Positions 43,096 through 51,614 are shown, numbered from the stretch's first letter. The stretch is 64,000 nucleotides of DNA from Lachnospiraceae bacterium (GCA_009774145.1 VSND01000005.1:62001-126000), one strand, 5' to 3'. Numbers and translations: made by a program. The notes: generated by a model not told the origin, from the sequence alone.

Positions 43096-44010
43096 TCAGT
43101 GCACCTCCTTCAAAGCATTGAGCATTATTTGTGTCGCCTTCTGCAATTGATACAATTCCTGTTCCAGCTGGTTCCGCCCCTTTGATGTCAGAAGCGGAAA
43201 TTTTGCCGCAGAACGTGTACGATTAATGGAGCTGATCCAGGATGGGATCGTCAATGCCAGGCTGTTAACTTCAGCATCCGGATCAAAAGCCGGCATATCT
43301 TTAATCGTTGTACCCACTGCAACCTCCGTCTTCACAAAAGCCGGCCTTTTTGCAATTACATTTCTTCTTGATGCAGTCAGTAATTTTACTACTTCATCCT
43401 CCGATTTTCCATAGCAGGACATAACAGCCTCTATTGATGTTTTCCTTTCACCTGCAAGAATCTGATCTGCTGCCTCCGGTTTTATAGAAGCAATATAATC
43501 AATAGCCTGAGCATAAATCGAATACCTTATAATAGAACATTGATTCAGATGATACTCGCCGGCAAGCCTCTCCTTTATTCGTCCTGCATTATTTTCATAA
43601 AATTTTTTGCCCCTGAAAAGATCTCTTCTGATGCGCTCCTTGAACTGATCGGTACCTGCAGCATTGTGTGCTCCAATGATAATATCTGCATTGTAACGTT
43701 TTCCTATCAGATATCGACGCTGATTTTCCGGCAGACATCTGCCGCTTAATTCTTTCTGACAGGTAGCCGATATGATCTCCTCTCTGACACGAAAATTGAT
43801 ATTTTTAATTTGAAATGTAATATTATACTCCATACAAATGTCATATTGCTCAAACCCCTGAATAATATAACCATACCAAACCACAACAGGACCGCCGCAG
43901 CCATGCTGCAAAATCTGCTGTTTTAATGCCTCATACTCCTCTCTGCTATGAGGAAATATTAAACGCCGAAACTCGGGATCAATTTTGAGAGTACAGCGTT
44001 CTTCTGTCAT
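43096..44010 (-). CDS. ParB N-terminal-domain protein of the recombinase operon
   Basis: 304 residues. The N-terminal part reads LKIDPEFRRLIFPHSREEYE, GPVVVWYGYIIQGFEQYDIC and CLPENQRRYLIGKRYNADII. These are the strand-helix-strand and the RR.LIGKRY helix typical of stand-alone ParB-like proteins in Clostridia. A helix-turn-helix-like middle (YASIYAQ-type region IRYSIYAQAIDYIASIKPEA) and a C-terminal coiled region follow. Its ATG overlaps the stop of the gene before by 4 bp. It possibly binds DNA sites in or around the element. It is not a plasmid ParB, since no ParA is near. Confidence 0.7.
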   Translation of the reverse strand: MTEERCTLKIDPEFRRLIFPHSREEYEALKQQILQHGCGGPVVVWYGYIIQGFEQYDICMEYNITFQIKNINFRVREEIISATCQKELSGRCLPENQRRYLIGKRYNADIIIGAHNAAGTDQFKERIRRDLFRGKKFYENNAGRIKERLAGEYHLNQCSIIRYSIYAQAIDYIASIKPEAADQILAGERKTSIEAVMSCYGKSEDEVVKLLTASRRNVIAKRPAFVKTEVAVGTTIKDMPAFDPDAEVNSLALTIPSWISSINRTRSAAKFPLLTSKGRNQLEQELYQLQKATQIMLNALKEVH

Positions 44011-44384
44011 ATCAACACTTCCTTTCCCACTTCTTCAGCAGAAGACATATCGAATTGAATGAACAGTCCTTCCGAAACACAGGCTCCATACAGTCGATAT
44101 TTTCCATTTTTCTTCCAGTATGGACAAATACTGCCAAGCTGACGAATCAAAATTTTACTGTATAATTCACAGGATCTGTTTTCCGCAATTCTGTCCCAGC
44201 GAATCACATTAGCTGTTTTCAGTTTTTGGCTGGACAAAACAGCAATCATAAGGCGTTCAGGATTTACCAGAAGTTGAATATATTCCGGATCTCCCAGCAA
44301 ATGCAGCGTATTTCTATGAATCCGAATCCGATTGTTTTTGCTGTCGATTACAATCATTGGCACATTTAACGAATTGTTTTTCAT
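44007..44384 (-). CDS. Small paralogue of the recombinase C-terminal domain
   Basis: 125 residues, made of one copy of the domain found in the next gene and in the recombinase tail. Shared phrases are RIHRNTLHLLGDPEYIQLLV then NPERLMIAVLSS, and later GKYRLYGACVSEGLFIQFDM then SSAEEV. It has no catalytic motif. Gaps to its neighbours are 6 bp and -4 bp. A role as a DNA-binding or recombinase-interacting subunit is inferred from the domain sharing only. Confidence 0.65.
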   Translation of the reverse strand: MKNNSLNVPMIVIDSKNNRIRIHRNTLHLLGDPEYIQLLVNPERLMIAVLSSQKLKTANVIRWDRIAENRSCELYSKILIRQLGSICPYWKKNGKYRLYGACVSEGLFIQFDMSSAEEVGKEVLI

Positions 44385-44390
44385 CTATTA

Positions 44391-44993
44391 TCACCCCTTT
44401 TCCCGGCTGCAGGTATCTTTCATTCCAAAAACCGTATAGCCATCAAAAATATTGATCTGCAGTTGCTTACGATGTTCTTCCACCGGCAACCCAAACTGAT
44501 TTTGCCATTCTGAGGGAAATACTGGTGTCCGGCTGTTTTCGACCTTTCCTTCCCCCTGTCGAATATGCTGATACACCTCTGTTGCAGTCAGATCAAAAAT
44601 ATAGAGCTGTTCACTGTTCGCAGTGATCATTTTGCCCAACAGTTTATAGCGATACATTGGATTCCATTGCATCATCTCTACCAGTTTCGCATAAAAAATC
44701 CGGCAGGTAATCTGCCTGGGCCTGCGTTTGCCTGTATTACTGCACCACCGGAAAGAATCTTTTTCATCTTCTCCACAGGGACGCACTACCAGCTTTTTTG
44801 TCTGCTGATTGATCAGAATTTGAATATATTCAACTGTCGGCATTCGGTTCAGACAAGCTGTATTCACATAGACTTTGCTGTTATTAAAGGTAATAGAAGG
44901 TTCATATGTATGTGCAAAAAACTCCCCGCGAACAACCTGATAGCCATCATAGCTGAATTTTTCCTCCTGTACCATCTTCTCTGCTGTCTCCAT
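44391..44993 (-). CDS. Second paralogue of the recombinase C-terminal domain
   Basis: 200 residues. Most of its length matches the recombinase tail: YDGYQVVRGEFFAHTYEPSI, TVEYIQILINQQTKKLVVRP, FRWCSNTGKRRPRQITCRIF, WNPMYRYKLLGKM and LYIFDLTATEVYQH all have counterparts in the same order. A short extra C-terminus follows. It starts 3 bp after the recombinase stop. The pattern looks like a domain that was duplicated out of the recombinase, or that the recombinase acquired from such a gene. Confidence 0.68.
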   Translation of the reverse strand: METAEKMVQEEKFSYDGYQVVRGEFFAHTYEPSITFNNSKVYVNTACLNRMPTVEYIQILINQQTKKLVVRPCGEDEKDSFRWCSNTGKRRPRQITCRIFYAKLVEMMQWNPMYRYKLLGKMITANSEQLYIFDLTATEVYQHIRQGEGKVENSRTPVFPSEWQNQFGLPVEEHRKQLQINIFDGYTVFGMKDTCSREKG

Positions 44994-44996
44994 GAG

Positions 44997-46865
44997 TTAA
45001 TCCTCCTTTTGCACTTCCTTAAGAAGCTGTCTGAGATTTTTCTCAATATGCTCCTTCGGGCGTGGCTGCGGCTCAGTTCCATAATAAGGATTTCCCTGAG
45101 TTGACACATTCCATAAATCGCTGTTATCCATGCTGCTGAACGGGGTCTGCGTATGCTGATAAAATTCACTGCCAAAACTCTGCGCCCAATGTAGCGGATA
45201 GGCCACAATCTTTCCACGATAACCGAACATACTTACAGGTATAAGTTCCGATTCAGGAAGATGATTATCTTCACAAAACTTTTGGATTTTTTCCACTGAT
45301 ATCAGAACCTCTGTTTCATACAAATCAAACAGCAAAACGGACTCACTGTTTTTCTGGCGACGTATTCCCGTAATCCGGTAGCGGTATTCCGGATTCCACC
45401 CAAACAGTTCAAACAATGTTGGCAGAAACGCAGCTCCTGTAATGATTTTCGGATGATATTTCACATTTGCAGCGGTTGCCCATTTAACAGAAGTACGTAT
45501 TTCCTTTTTGCTGGGGCGAACTGCCAGCTGGTGCAGCTGCGGATGAATCAACAATTCCACATATGGTGTACAATCCAGTTTTTGCAGTGCATCCATTCCA
45601 AATCTTATGCCGTCTATCGACATGGTCACACTGATTTTTGATGAAGAATTAAAAAATTCTGTACGGGCAATTTCATATCCGCGAAAATCCAGATCACCGT
45701 TTTGAGGATTTACCATAACACCATCAATAGAATCTCCGGATCTGTTTTCTGCCTCTTCTGATGCAGTTCTATAGTCTTCTGCAGTAAAAGACGCCCATCT
45801 CGGATTCACAATAACAAAACCTTTTAATGCTCCATCCGAAATCACATGCAACTCCGGCATTCCGCTTCCGCCATATTTTGCATTGCTTATTTTCCTTTGT
45901 ACCGCAACAAAGTCTTCGGGCGTGATAATGGCTTCATGGTGGTTAAACTGCCTGTACTGATTACGGTCACCGCAATTTCTGCGCACCTTATGATCAAGAT
46001 AATTTGGAGTAAACGTCTTACGCGCCAACACCTCTCCGCAATGCCTTTCGTTCTGCAAAACACTTAACACAGAACTTCTGCTCCATGTTACATTTCCTCT
46101 TTTTGTCGGACGTTCCAGTTTTGTCAGCAGGTCTGCAATTTGTCGGGTCGAGTATCCATATAGATACATAAAAAAAATCAGGCGGACAGTCTTCGCTTCT
46201 TCCTCATTGATAATCAGATTTCCTTCCTCATTCTGGTCATATCCCAGCAACGGCGGCGTCATAAAGATTCCATGAGAAAAGCGCATTTCATAAGATGCAT
46301 TCATACTGGAGCTTTTAACATGAGATTCTTCCTGTGCCATAGCTGCAATAAAAGACAGACTCATTTCCGACTGTGGGTTTAAAGTAAAAATCTGCTCATT
46401 TTCAAAGAATACACCTACGGAAGGAATCTGCTGTTTCAGTTTGTTTACTGTTCCGATGCAGTCCATAATATTGCGCGCAAAACGAGAGACGCTTTTGGTA
46501 ATAATCATATCAATTTTACCTGCCGCACAGTCGTCAATCATCTGAATAAAAGAATCTCTGTGCCGCAGCGAAGTTCCACTGATACCTTCGTCTGCATATA
46601 TGCGGACCAACTCCCAGTTTGGACAGCGACTGACATAATCTTCATAATAATTTTTCTGCAGCTCATAGGAAGAGGTCTGGCGAGGATCATCTGTAGAAAC
46701 ACGCGCGTAAACCGCCACTCTTCTGTACACAGCTTCATCGTATAAACCTTCAGCCGGTTTTGCGGGGATTATTTCCAGCAAGTCAGGATCAACCCCCTGA
46801 TATCGTGATCTTATTCTGGATTTTTTTGAATCCGCCCTGTTGACAGAACATTCTGCATCTTTCAT
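44997..46865 (-). CDS. Large serine recombinase with non-standard C-terminal domain
   Basis: The start at 46865 follows AAGGAG and gives 622 residues. The resolvase domain (about 48-195) carries the nucleophile Ser57 in VAVYARVSTDD and the motif IITKSVSRFARN. The recombinase domain follows (PPLLGYDQNEEGNLIINEEE, GYSTRQIADLLTKLERPTKR, SSVLSVLQNERHCGEVL). The usual four-cysteine zinc ribbon and coiled coil are not visible. Instead, after residue 340 comes a domain shared with the next two genes (FRGYEIARTEFFNSSSKISV, PYVELLIHPQLHQLAVRP, WNPEYRYRITGI, LLFDLYETEVLI). It probably integrates or excises the surrounding element. It leads a five-gene operon divergent from an XRE regulator. Confidence 0.88.
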   Translation of the reverse strand: MKDAECSVNRADSKKSRIRSRYQGVDPDLLEIIPAKPAEGLYDEAVYRRVAVYARVSTDDPRQTSSYELQKNYYEDYVSRCPNWELVRIYADEGISGTSLRHRDSFIQMIDDCAAGKIDMIITKSVSRFARNIMDCIGTVNKLKQQIPSVGVFFENEQIFTLNPQSEMSLSFIAAMAQEESHVKSSSMNASYEMRFSHGIFMTPPLLGYDQNEEGNLIINEEEAKTVRLIFFMYLYGYSTRQIADLLTKLERPTKRGNVTWSRSSVLSVLQNERHCGEVLARKTFTPNYLDHKVRRNCGDRNQYRQFNHHEAIITPEDFVAVQRKISNAKYGGSGMPELHVISDGALKGFVIVNPRWASFTAEDYRTASEEAENRSGDSIDGVMVNPQNGDLDFRGYEIARTEFFNSSSKISVTMSIDGIRFGMDALQKLDCTPYVELLIHPQLHQLAVRPSKKEIRTSVKWATAANVKYHPKIITGAAFLPTLFELFGWNPEYRYRITGIRRQKNSESVLLFDLYETEVLISVEKIQKFCEDNHLPESELIPVSMFGYRGKIVAYPLHWAQSFGSEFYQHTQTPFSSMDNSDLWNVSTQGNPYYGTEPQPRPKEHIEKNLRQLLKEVQKED

Positions 46866-46968
46866 AAATATCTCCTTACATAAAAGTCCTGCATCTGCAT
46901 GTCCAGAACTTCTGGATGAAATGTTTACGTTAATTTTATAAAATAACTTCAGGCAATTCCATGTACCA

Positions 46969-46990
46969 GAGGTCAAAAAAAATTGACCTC
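46969..46990. promoter_or_regulatory. Operator-like inverted repeat between recombinase and XRE genes
   Basis: GAGGTCAA-N6-TTGACCTC is perfect over 8 bp per arm. It is a likely XRE binding site controlling both directions. Confidence 0.6.
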
Positions 46991-47024
46991 CAGACCAATT
47001 ATGAACTTTACGGGAGATATTTAT

Positions 47025-47372
47025 ATGAAAATTGATTACATTGCAATCGGTCTGCGCATCAGAAAACTGCGCAAACAAAAATTCTGGACACAGGAAAAAC
47101 TCGCCGAAAAAGCTGATATCGCGCCGGACTACCTTTGCCGAATCGAATTGGGGAAAAAGCATCCCAGCCTGAAGTCAGTACTGTTGATTGCAAACGCACT
47201 GAATATTACTGTTGATGATTTACTGATTGATGTGCAGAAAAAGAACGTCTCTGATTTCAAAAAAGAAGAAACATCTCTGCTTGCAGGATGCACAGAAAAA
47301 CAAAGACATTTTGTGATGACGGTATGCCATAATATAAAAGAGGAAATAATAAGATATGATGAAATAAACTGA
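47025..47372 (+). CDS. XRE-family helix-turn-helix regulator
   Basis: 115 residues with a Cro/CI-type HTH at the N-terminus: GLRIRKLRKQKFWTQEKLAE, KADIAPDYLCRIELGKKHPS, LKSVLLIANALNITVDDLL. The remaining tail is short. GGGAGA precedes the start at 47025, and the ATG at 46983 lies in the operator region. It is divergent from the recombinase operon with a perfect inverted repeat between them, so it is the likely repressor of recombinase expression, as in many integrative elements. Confidence 0.85.
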   Translation: MKIDYIAIGLRIRKLRKQKFWTQEKLAEKADIAPDYLCRIELGKKHPSLKSVLLIANALNITVDDLLIDVQKKNVSDFKKEETSLLAGCTEKQRHFVMTVCHNIKEEIIRYDEIN

Positions 47373-47465
47373 GCATTCGGATCTGTGAAGGAATAGAGCG
47401 TTTTGTTGCAGTGGTCTCATCAGGGACAAAAAATACTCGTTATTTTTTTGAGTACCTCTATAACC

Positions 47466-47512
47466 GTTCAGACGGGCTGAGGCAAAACCAGTTTGCCGCC
47501 GCCCGCCTGAAC
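47466..47512. repeat. GC-rich imperfect hairpin
   Basis: GTTCAG-CGGGC-GGCAAA pairs with TTTGCC-GCCCG-CTGAAC with small mismatches. It lies 90 bp after the XRE gene and 75 bp from the GH1 scar. The neighbouring 47373-47465 holds only a weak short stem. Confidence 0.5.
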
Positions 47513-47585
47513 AGTCAAAAGACGAACGTTCTCCGGAACAACTCTTATTTATATTCCAAAACTCTAATGATTGATCTCCGACTCA

Positions 47586-47852
47586 TCAAACCCTAATGCA
47601 AGCTTTAAAGTTCATCTCTTTCATCAGTGCCAGATCCTCTTTATAACGATGATAAAAATCAATCGCCTCATGAGTCGGATAATATTTTTCCGGATCAATT
47701 ACCGGATCATACTCATGTTTGATCCCATGTGGAAATCCGCCGGAGATATCCTGCCCCTTGCCGCCCTCCTGCCAGGCGCCCTCTGCCTGATTTGCCGCAA
47801 TTGCACCGCCCCATAAGAAATTTTCAGGAAATGTTTTCTGCACTTTTTTCAT
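47586..47852 (-). pseudogene. 5' fragment of a GH1 6-phospho-beta-glucosidase gene
   Basis: A proper start (AAGAAGG before the ATG at 47852) and about 82 residues of a GH1 glycosidase: FLWGGAIAANQAEGAWQEGG, then DFYHRYKEDLALMKEMNFKA. Homology stops at FKA, where family members continue FRFSIAWTRIFP. Here CIRV and a stop follow, so the gene is broken at about 47603. It is the proximal end of a deletion or of the integration next to the recombinase element. Confidence 0.8.
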
Positions 47853-47916
47853 CTTGTTTCCTTCTTTCTTGTGATTTATCTGTTGCAATCATTTTACCCT
47901 TCCTTCATTTGAAAGG

Positions 47917-48501
47917 TCAATCAGGCAGATATGGACCGGAAAAAACCTCATATACCCCCTTCTTATAATCAATATTTATTTTTTCGGCCGCTTTCCTGGC
48001 ATGCCTGATCAACTCCTCTGAATATGCTTCCGACATGTCCGGAAAACGGACGCCAAACCGTTCATCATTCTCCCCGATCAGAGAATTTCTTCCAAGCATG
48101 TTAATATAATCTGTCAGTATCATCAGATCTCCCGGAACAAAATTCTTATTAATACCTCCGCACGCATTGGTTACAATTAAATGTTCGATCCCCAGAAGTT
48201 TCATCATATACACCGGATAGGTAACTTCTTTCATCTCGAACCCTTCATAGTAATGAAATCTCCCCTGCATGGCGGCGATTACTTTTTTTCCGATCCGGCC
48301 GATCACCAGATTTCCCGCATGGCCTGCCACATGTGAACGGGGAAATCCCGGAATATCCATATAAGGAATCACTGTTTTATCCTCCATCATGTCGACCAGG
48401 CTTCCAAGACCGCTGCCAAGGATAATTCCGATTGCCGGTGTCTGATTCATCCTGCTCTGCACATATTCTGCTGATTCTTTTACCTTTTCATAAAATGTCA
48501 T
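47917..48501 (-). pseudogene. Purine nucleoside phosphorylase, C-terminally truncated
   Basis: The N-terminal 190 residues of a trimeric PNP: IGIILGSGLGSLVDMMEDKT (phosphate loop), PGFPRSHVAGHAGNLVIGRI, GRFHYYEGFEMKEVTYPVYM and LIVTNACGGINKNFVPGDLM. Normal proteins run to about 270 residues, with an YETPAE purine-site block after the GVY motif. Here the frame ends GVYEVFSGPYLPD, so about 75 residues including the base-binding part are missing and activity is unlikely. AGGAG precedes the start. The broken 3' end is joined directly to the leader of the GH1 fragment. Confidence 0.8.
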
Positions 48502-48572
48502 AATTTTCTTCTCCTGTCTTTTTTCTTTTCAAATACAATATGGCTGGTTTTTGGAAATGCCAAAAATGGGCG

Positions 48573-48606
48573 CAAAAAAACAGGAAACCTTTTCTTGATT
48601 TCCTGT
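48573..48606 (-). terminator. Terminator of the YoaP-like gene
   Basis: On the minus strand, ACAGGAAA pairs with TTTCCTGT followed by seven Ts, about 70 bp after the stop. Confidence 0.7.
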
Positions 48607-48674
48607 CCTGGTGTGCCGTTCTATGTAACAGCGATTGTTTTATTTTCTGTTGACTATAATCTACAAACGGAAAA

Positions 48675-49421
48675 TTACTTTTCTAATAATTTCAAAAACC
48701 TCTTATCATTCATCTGCTCGTTTGTAATATAGTTACCATCTAAAAATAATGCATAAGTTGTAATTGGTGTTGGAGCGTTTTGTGCGTCCTCCTTGTTCTG
48801 TAAGTGAACCGACTTGAATTGTATAGATTTTTCTTTCGCAATGTTTTCAATTACAGGAACGTATTTTGCATTAAACGGACACTGATTGGTGTAATACAGA
48901 ACATATCCCATCTCATCAATATGAGGGTGCTTTGCACATTCTTTGAATTTTGGCAATAAAGCATTTTCGGTAAAAGATAAATGCCATAACTGAATACCAT
49001 TATCCGCTTCATCGCTGACGGCAAACCCTTTGTATTTTAAAAATTTAGGGTCTGCCAGAAATGGTTTTTTCTTTGCCGCAGATAATATACATAGTCCTTT
49101 TTTTCCTTTGTTTTTGCTATCCTCAATGCAAATATTCAGTAGTTCCGCCCCATAGCCATGTCCTTTAAAAGAACCGGCTACCCATAAACAGTCAATATAC
49201 ATATAGCCATCTGCGACAATGGGATTCCAAGCATTTTCAGCGGGTATATATTCAATAAAACACTTTCCCCGTTGTTCACTTTTTAAAAAAACCAAACCAT
49301 CATCAAAACGTTCTTTTAACCATTCTTTTTTTGATGACACTTGAATATCATTATTGTTTGAAATTGCACAACATATATGCTCTTTTTCTATATTCTCATT
49401 TGTTACTCTGATATATTCCAT
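48675..49421 (-). CDS. yoaP: YoaP-type GNAT acetyltransferase
   Basis: The N-terminal half is a GNAT domain, with strand 4 and the pyrophosphate loop at YIDCLWVAGSFKGHGYGAEL then LNICIEDSKNKGKKGLCILS. The C-terminal half carries MGYVLYYTNQCPFNAKYVPV, a CxF-containing block of the YoaP-like domain. The pair defines the YoaP family, whose substrate is unknown. The ATG at 49421 is preferred over the GTG at 49427, given AGAGG upstream. The AT-rich composition differs from the left part of the window, consistent with acquired DNA. Confidence 0.8.
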   Translation of the reverse strand: MEYIRVTNENIEKEHICCAISNNNDIQVSSKKEWLKERFDDGLVFLKSEQRGKCFIEYIPAENAWNPIVADGYMYIDCLWVAGSFKGHGYGAELLNICIEDSKNKGKKGLCILSAAKKKPFLADPKFLKYKGFAVSDEADNGIQLWHLSFTENALLPKFKECAKHPHIDEMGYVLYYTNQCPFNAKYVPVIENIAKEKSIQFKSVHLQNKEDAQNAPTPITTYALFLDGNYITNEQMNDKRFLKLLEK

Positions 49422-49456
49422 AAGCACACCTCTGTAATTTTTTTAGCGTTGCTCCA

Positions 49457-49705
49457 TTATACCTCCATTTTTTCAAAAATGAAAGCAATTCCGTATACTT
49501 TCTGCCCATCAAAACGAAATTTGAATAGGGAAGCAACAAGCCGCTGTTTTATGCTGTCCTCGGTATCTCTGTCGATATGCCCGTTTTCAATGGCGGCAAT
49601 TCGGATACGCTTGCTGTAATGCCGTAAAACCTCGTCCACGGCTTCCGGCTCTCCGCTGGTCGCCCGGACAATCGTTTCATAGGGCAAAAGGTTCGGATTC
49701 CCCAT
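49457..49705 (-). CDS. Small HTH protein of conjugative-transposon type
   Basis: 82 residues: LLPYETIVRATSGEPEAVDE, VLRHYSKRIRIAAIENGHID and QRLVASLFKFRF match the helix-turn-helix proteins found next to sigma-like factors in Tn916/CTn-type elements. GGAGGTG precedes the start, which lies within the 3' end of the sigma gene (29-bp overlap). No transfer genes accompany it, so this is a leftover or mobile regulatory pair. Confidence 0.75.
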   Translation of the reverse strand: MGNPNLLPYETIVRATSGEPEAVDEVLRHYSKRIRIAAIENGHIDRDTEDSIKQRLVASLFKFRFDGQKVYGIAFIFEKMEV

Positions 49706-50135
49706 GTGAAAGCACCTCCATTTCTTTATGCAGGAGCTGTAAAGTCCTGCGGATTTGATACCCGGTCGTACTCCGGCAGCGTCCGTACATTTCCCCGATT
49801 TCCTGCTGTGTGTAATGCCCGAAAAAGTAAAGGAAAATGATTTCCCGGTTCTTCTCCGGCAGAGATAACAGGGCGGCGGCAAGCTCCCCATTGGTGAGGA
49901 TAACTGTCTGACCGCATATCGTAATGGGGTATTCTTCATAGGGTGCTTCAAAATATTCGTCTGTTGTGCCTAAAGGGTAAAACTTTTCTTCTGTGAGGTA
50001 TTCAAGGGATATTTCTTTTTGCCGCCGCCTGCTCCTGTCACGCCATGCGTTGATAGCCGCAAAGCGTATGACGGTCTTGCAAAAGCCATTGAACGTATAC
50101 ATGATATGTTCTCTGTATGCTTCTGTGCAAGGCAT
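49677..50135 (-). CDS. Sigma-70-like RNA polymerase sigma factor of mobile-element type
   Basis: 152 residues. NGFCKTVIRFAAINAWRDRS (region 2-like) leads to LLSLPEKNREIIFLYFFGHY and TQQEIGEMYGRCRSTTGYQI (region 4 HTH). Such short sigma factors control genes in Tn916/CTnDOT-like and phage-like elements of Clostridia. The start at 50135 follows GGGGG, with the longer frame to 50198 rejected. It overlaps the HTH gene downstream, so the two are expressed together. Confidence 0.78.
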   Translation of the reverse strand: MPCTEAYREHIMYTFNGFCKTVIRFAAINAWRDRSRRRQKEISLEYLTEEKFYPLGTTDEYFEAPYEEYPITICGQTVILTNGELAAALLSLPEKNREIIFLYFFGHYTQQEIGEMYGRCRSTTGYQIRRTLQLLHKEMEVLSHGESEPFAL

Positions 50136-50296
50136 AGTTGATTCCCCCTTTCTCCCACATAGGGCGATGCATAGTTTATGGCTGCTTTTATAATTCAAAG
50201 GGGCGATAGCAATGATCAGCCCCTTGATTACCCATCAACAAAAATGATATCACTTTTTTTACTAATCATTGAACGATAGAAATGACAATATCAAAA

Positions 50297-50569
50297 TTAG
50301 TTTTTCCAGCGTTTCAGTGTCGGAAACCATTCAAGCATAATTTTTCTTGCTTCTTCTTCGCTCATATTGGGGTTAGCAGCAGCCATATTCGGTACACATA
50401 CCTCAATCATTTCTTCCATCGTACCAGTAAAAGTAAACTTACCGTTTTCAAAACAATACTTGCAGTATTCCTCATTTTTGCTGCCATCTGCATTTGTTCC
50501 GTACAGTTCATCAGTTTCTCCCATAGGCATACCACAACACTGACAAAATTTCTGATTCATTTCATTCAT
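50297..50569 (-). CDS. Zinc-ribbon protein
   Basis: 90 residues. KFCQCCGMPM and EYCKYCFENG form a two-CxxC zinc ribbon (PF12674-like), followed by an acidic helical tail (MEEMIEVCVPNMAAANPNMS, EEEARKIMLEWFPTL). It is commonly encoded beside WYL-type regulators in Firmicutes, as here. Function unknown. The promoter region contains the same 19-bp inverted repeat as the regulator's, so it is probably a target of that regulator. Confidence 0.8.
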   Translation of the reverse strand: MNEMNQKFCQCCGMPMGETDELYGTNADGSKNEEYCKYCFENGKFTFTGTMEEMIEVCVPNMAAANPNMSEEEARKIMLEWFPTLKRWKN

Positions 50570-50650
50570 TTTTGTTACCTCTTTCTTTCTAATTGTGATT
50601 AAAGTTTCTGTATAACTGTATTGCTATGGTCATTAGTATAACACATATAT

Positions 50651-50669
50651 CTTGACACCTTTTGTCAAG
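50651..50669 (-). promoter_or_regulatory. Operator-like site before the zinc-ribbon gene
   Basis: CTTGACA-N5-TGTCAAG is a perfect 7-bp-arm inverted repeat. It recurs with one mismatch before the WYL regulator gene. Confidence 0.65.
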
Positions 50670-51561
50670 GTTTATTTCTTTTATATATTTCTTGTGCCTG
50701 TTCAGCTAAAATACCTTTTAAATACTTTGGTTCAATGATTTCAACTTGTGCCCCGAATGAAAGCAGATAACCAATAAGCCATGTATCAACTGGCATTTCA
50801 GTGCAAACAATTAAATCACCGTTTTTTTGATATTCAATTTCTGATTCGTCAAATTCATCATAGACACGATATGCAATAGCTTCTGAAAACAAAAGGACTA
50901 TTTGAGGGTATGTCTGTTGCAGATTATTTTTTTCTTCCGGGTATGGTCTTGGTACAAATGTATTCTCTAATAATTCCAACTCTAATATGCGGTTTAATTT
51001 GAATATACGAAAACCCTGTTTTTTCATGCAAAACGCTTTTAAATACCATTCTTTTGATTTATAAGATATTTTTAATGGTTGAACGATTCGTGTACTTCTT
51101 CTGCTGTTAGAGTTTTCATAAACTATCTTTACTTCTCTGCACTGAATCACCGCTGTTTTTAAAATTTCAAATTTTGAGTTATCATAAATACGTTTTCCCC
51201 AACGTGAAAAATCCACTTCAAGCCAATTTCTTGTATTTACATTGAAAATCGCTGATAACTTTGTTAGTAATTCTTTTTCGCCAGTATAGCCTGTGGCAAA
51301 TATACTTTGTATTGCCGTCAATATTTCCTGCTTCTCATTTTCGGATAATATTGCTCTGTCCAAAATAAAATCCTGTAACAAGTATATACCGCCGTTTCTT
51401 CCCGGTTCAGCATAAATCGGGATACCCGCACTGCTTAATGCTTCTACGTCACGATAAATTGTTCTTGTAGAAACTTCAAATTCAGCTGCTAATTCAGGAG
51501 CAGTAGCACGTTCCTTGTCTAAAAGATAATATAACATTTTGAATAAGCGATTATCTGACAT
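50665..51561 (-). CDS. YafY-type HTH/WYL-domain transcription regulator
   Basis: The N-terminal DeoR-like winged helix is LFKMLYYLLDKERATAPELA then FEVSTRTIYRDVEALSSAG. The WYL ligand-sensing domain follows (VQPLKISYKSKEWYLKAFCM) with a C-terminal WCX-type extension. WYL proteins often respond to nucleotides or other small ligands and control stress or phage-response genes. GGGGAGG lies upstream, and the second of two adjacent ATGs (51561) has the better spacing. It probably regulates itself and the zinc-ribbon gene through CTTGNCA-N5-TGTCAAG sites. Confidence 0.87.
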   Translation of the reverse strand: MSDNRLFKMLYYLLDKERATAPELAAEFEVSTRTIYRDVEALSSAGIPIYAEPGRNGGIYLLQDFILDRAILSENEKQEILTAIQSIFATGYTGEKELLTKLSAIFNVNTRNWLEVDFSRWGKRIYDNSKFEILKTAVIQCREVKIVYENSNSRRSTRIVQPLKISYKSKEWYLKAFCMKKQGFRIFKLNRILELELLENTFVPRPYPEEKNNLQQTYPQIVLLFSEAIAYRVYDEFDESEIEYQKNGDLIVCTEMPVDTWLIGYLLSFGAQVEIIEPKYLKGILAEQAQEIYKRNKP

Positions 51562-51584
51562 CATTTCACCTCCCCTATAAGAAT

Positions 51585-51614
51585 ATCATAAAAATCTTGA
51601 CATGGCTTGACAAG
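51585..51614 (-). promoter_or_regulatory. Promoter and operator of the WYL regulator gene
   Basis: On the minus strand, TTGTCA (51608-51613), a 17-bp spacer and TATGAT (51585-51590). The 19-bp repeat CTTGTCA-N5-TGTCAAG (51596-51614) covers the -35 box and spacer. Confidence 0.68.

Noticed and set aside
46971..46990. Possible -35 box TTGACC for the recombinase promoter
   Set aside because: No acceptable -10 sequence lies at 16-18 bp, so only the operator was reported.
42233..47400. Attachment-site direct repeats flanking the recombinase operon
   Set aside because: I compared both flanks by eye and found no convincing repeat, so the element ends remain undefined.
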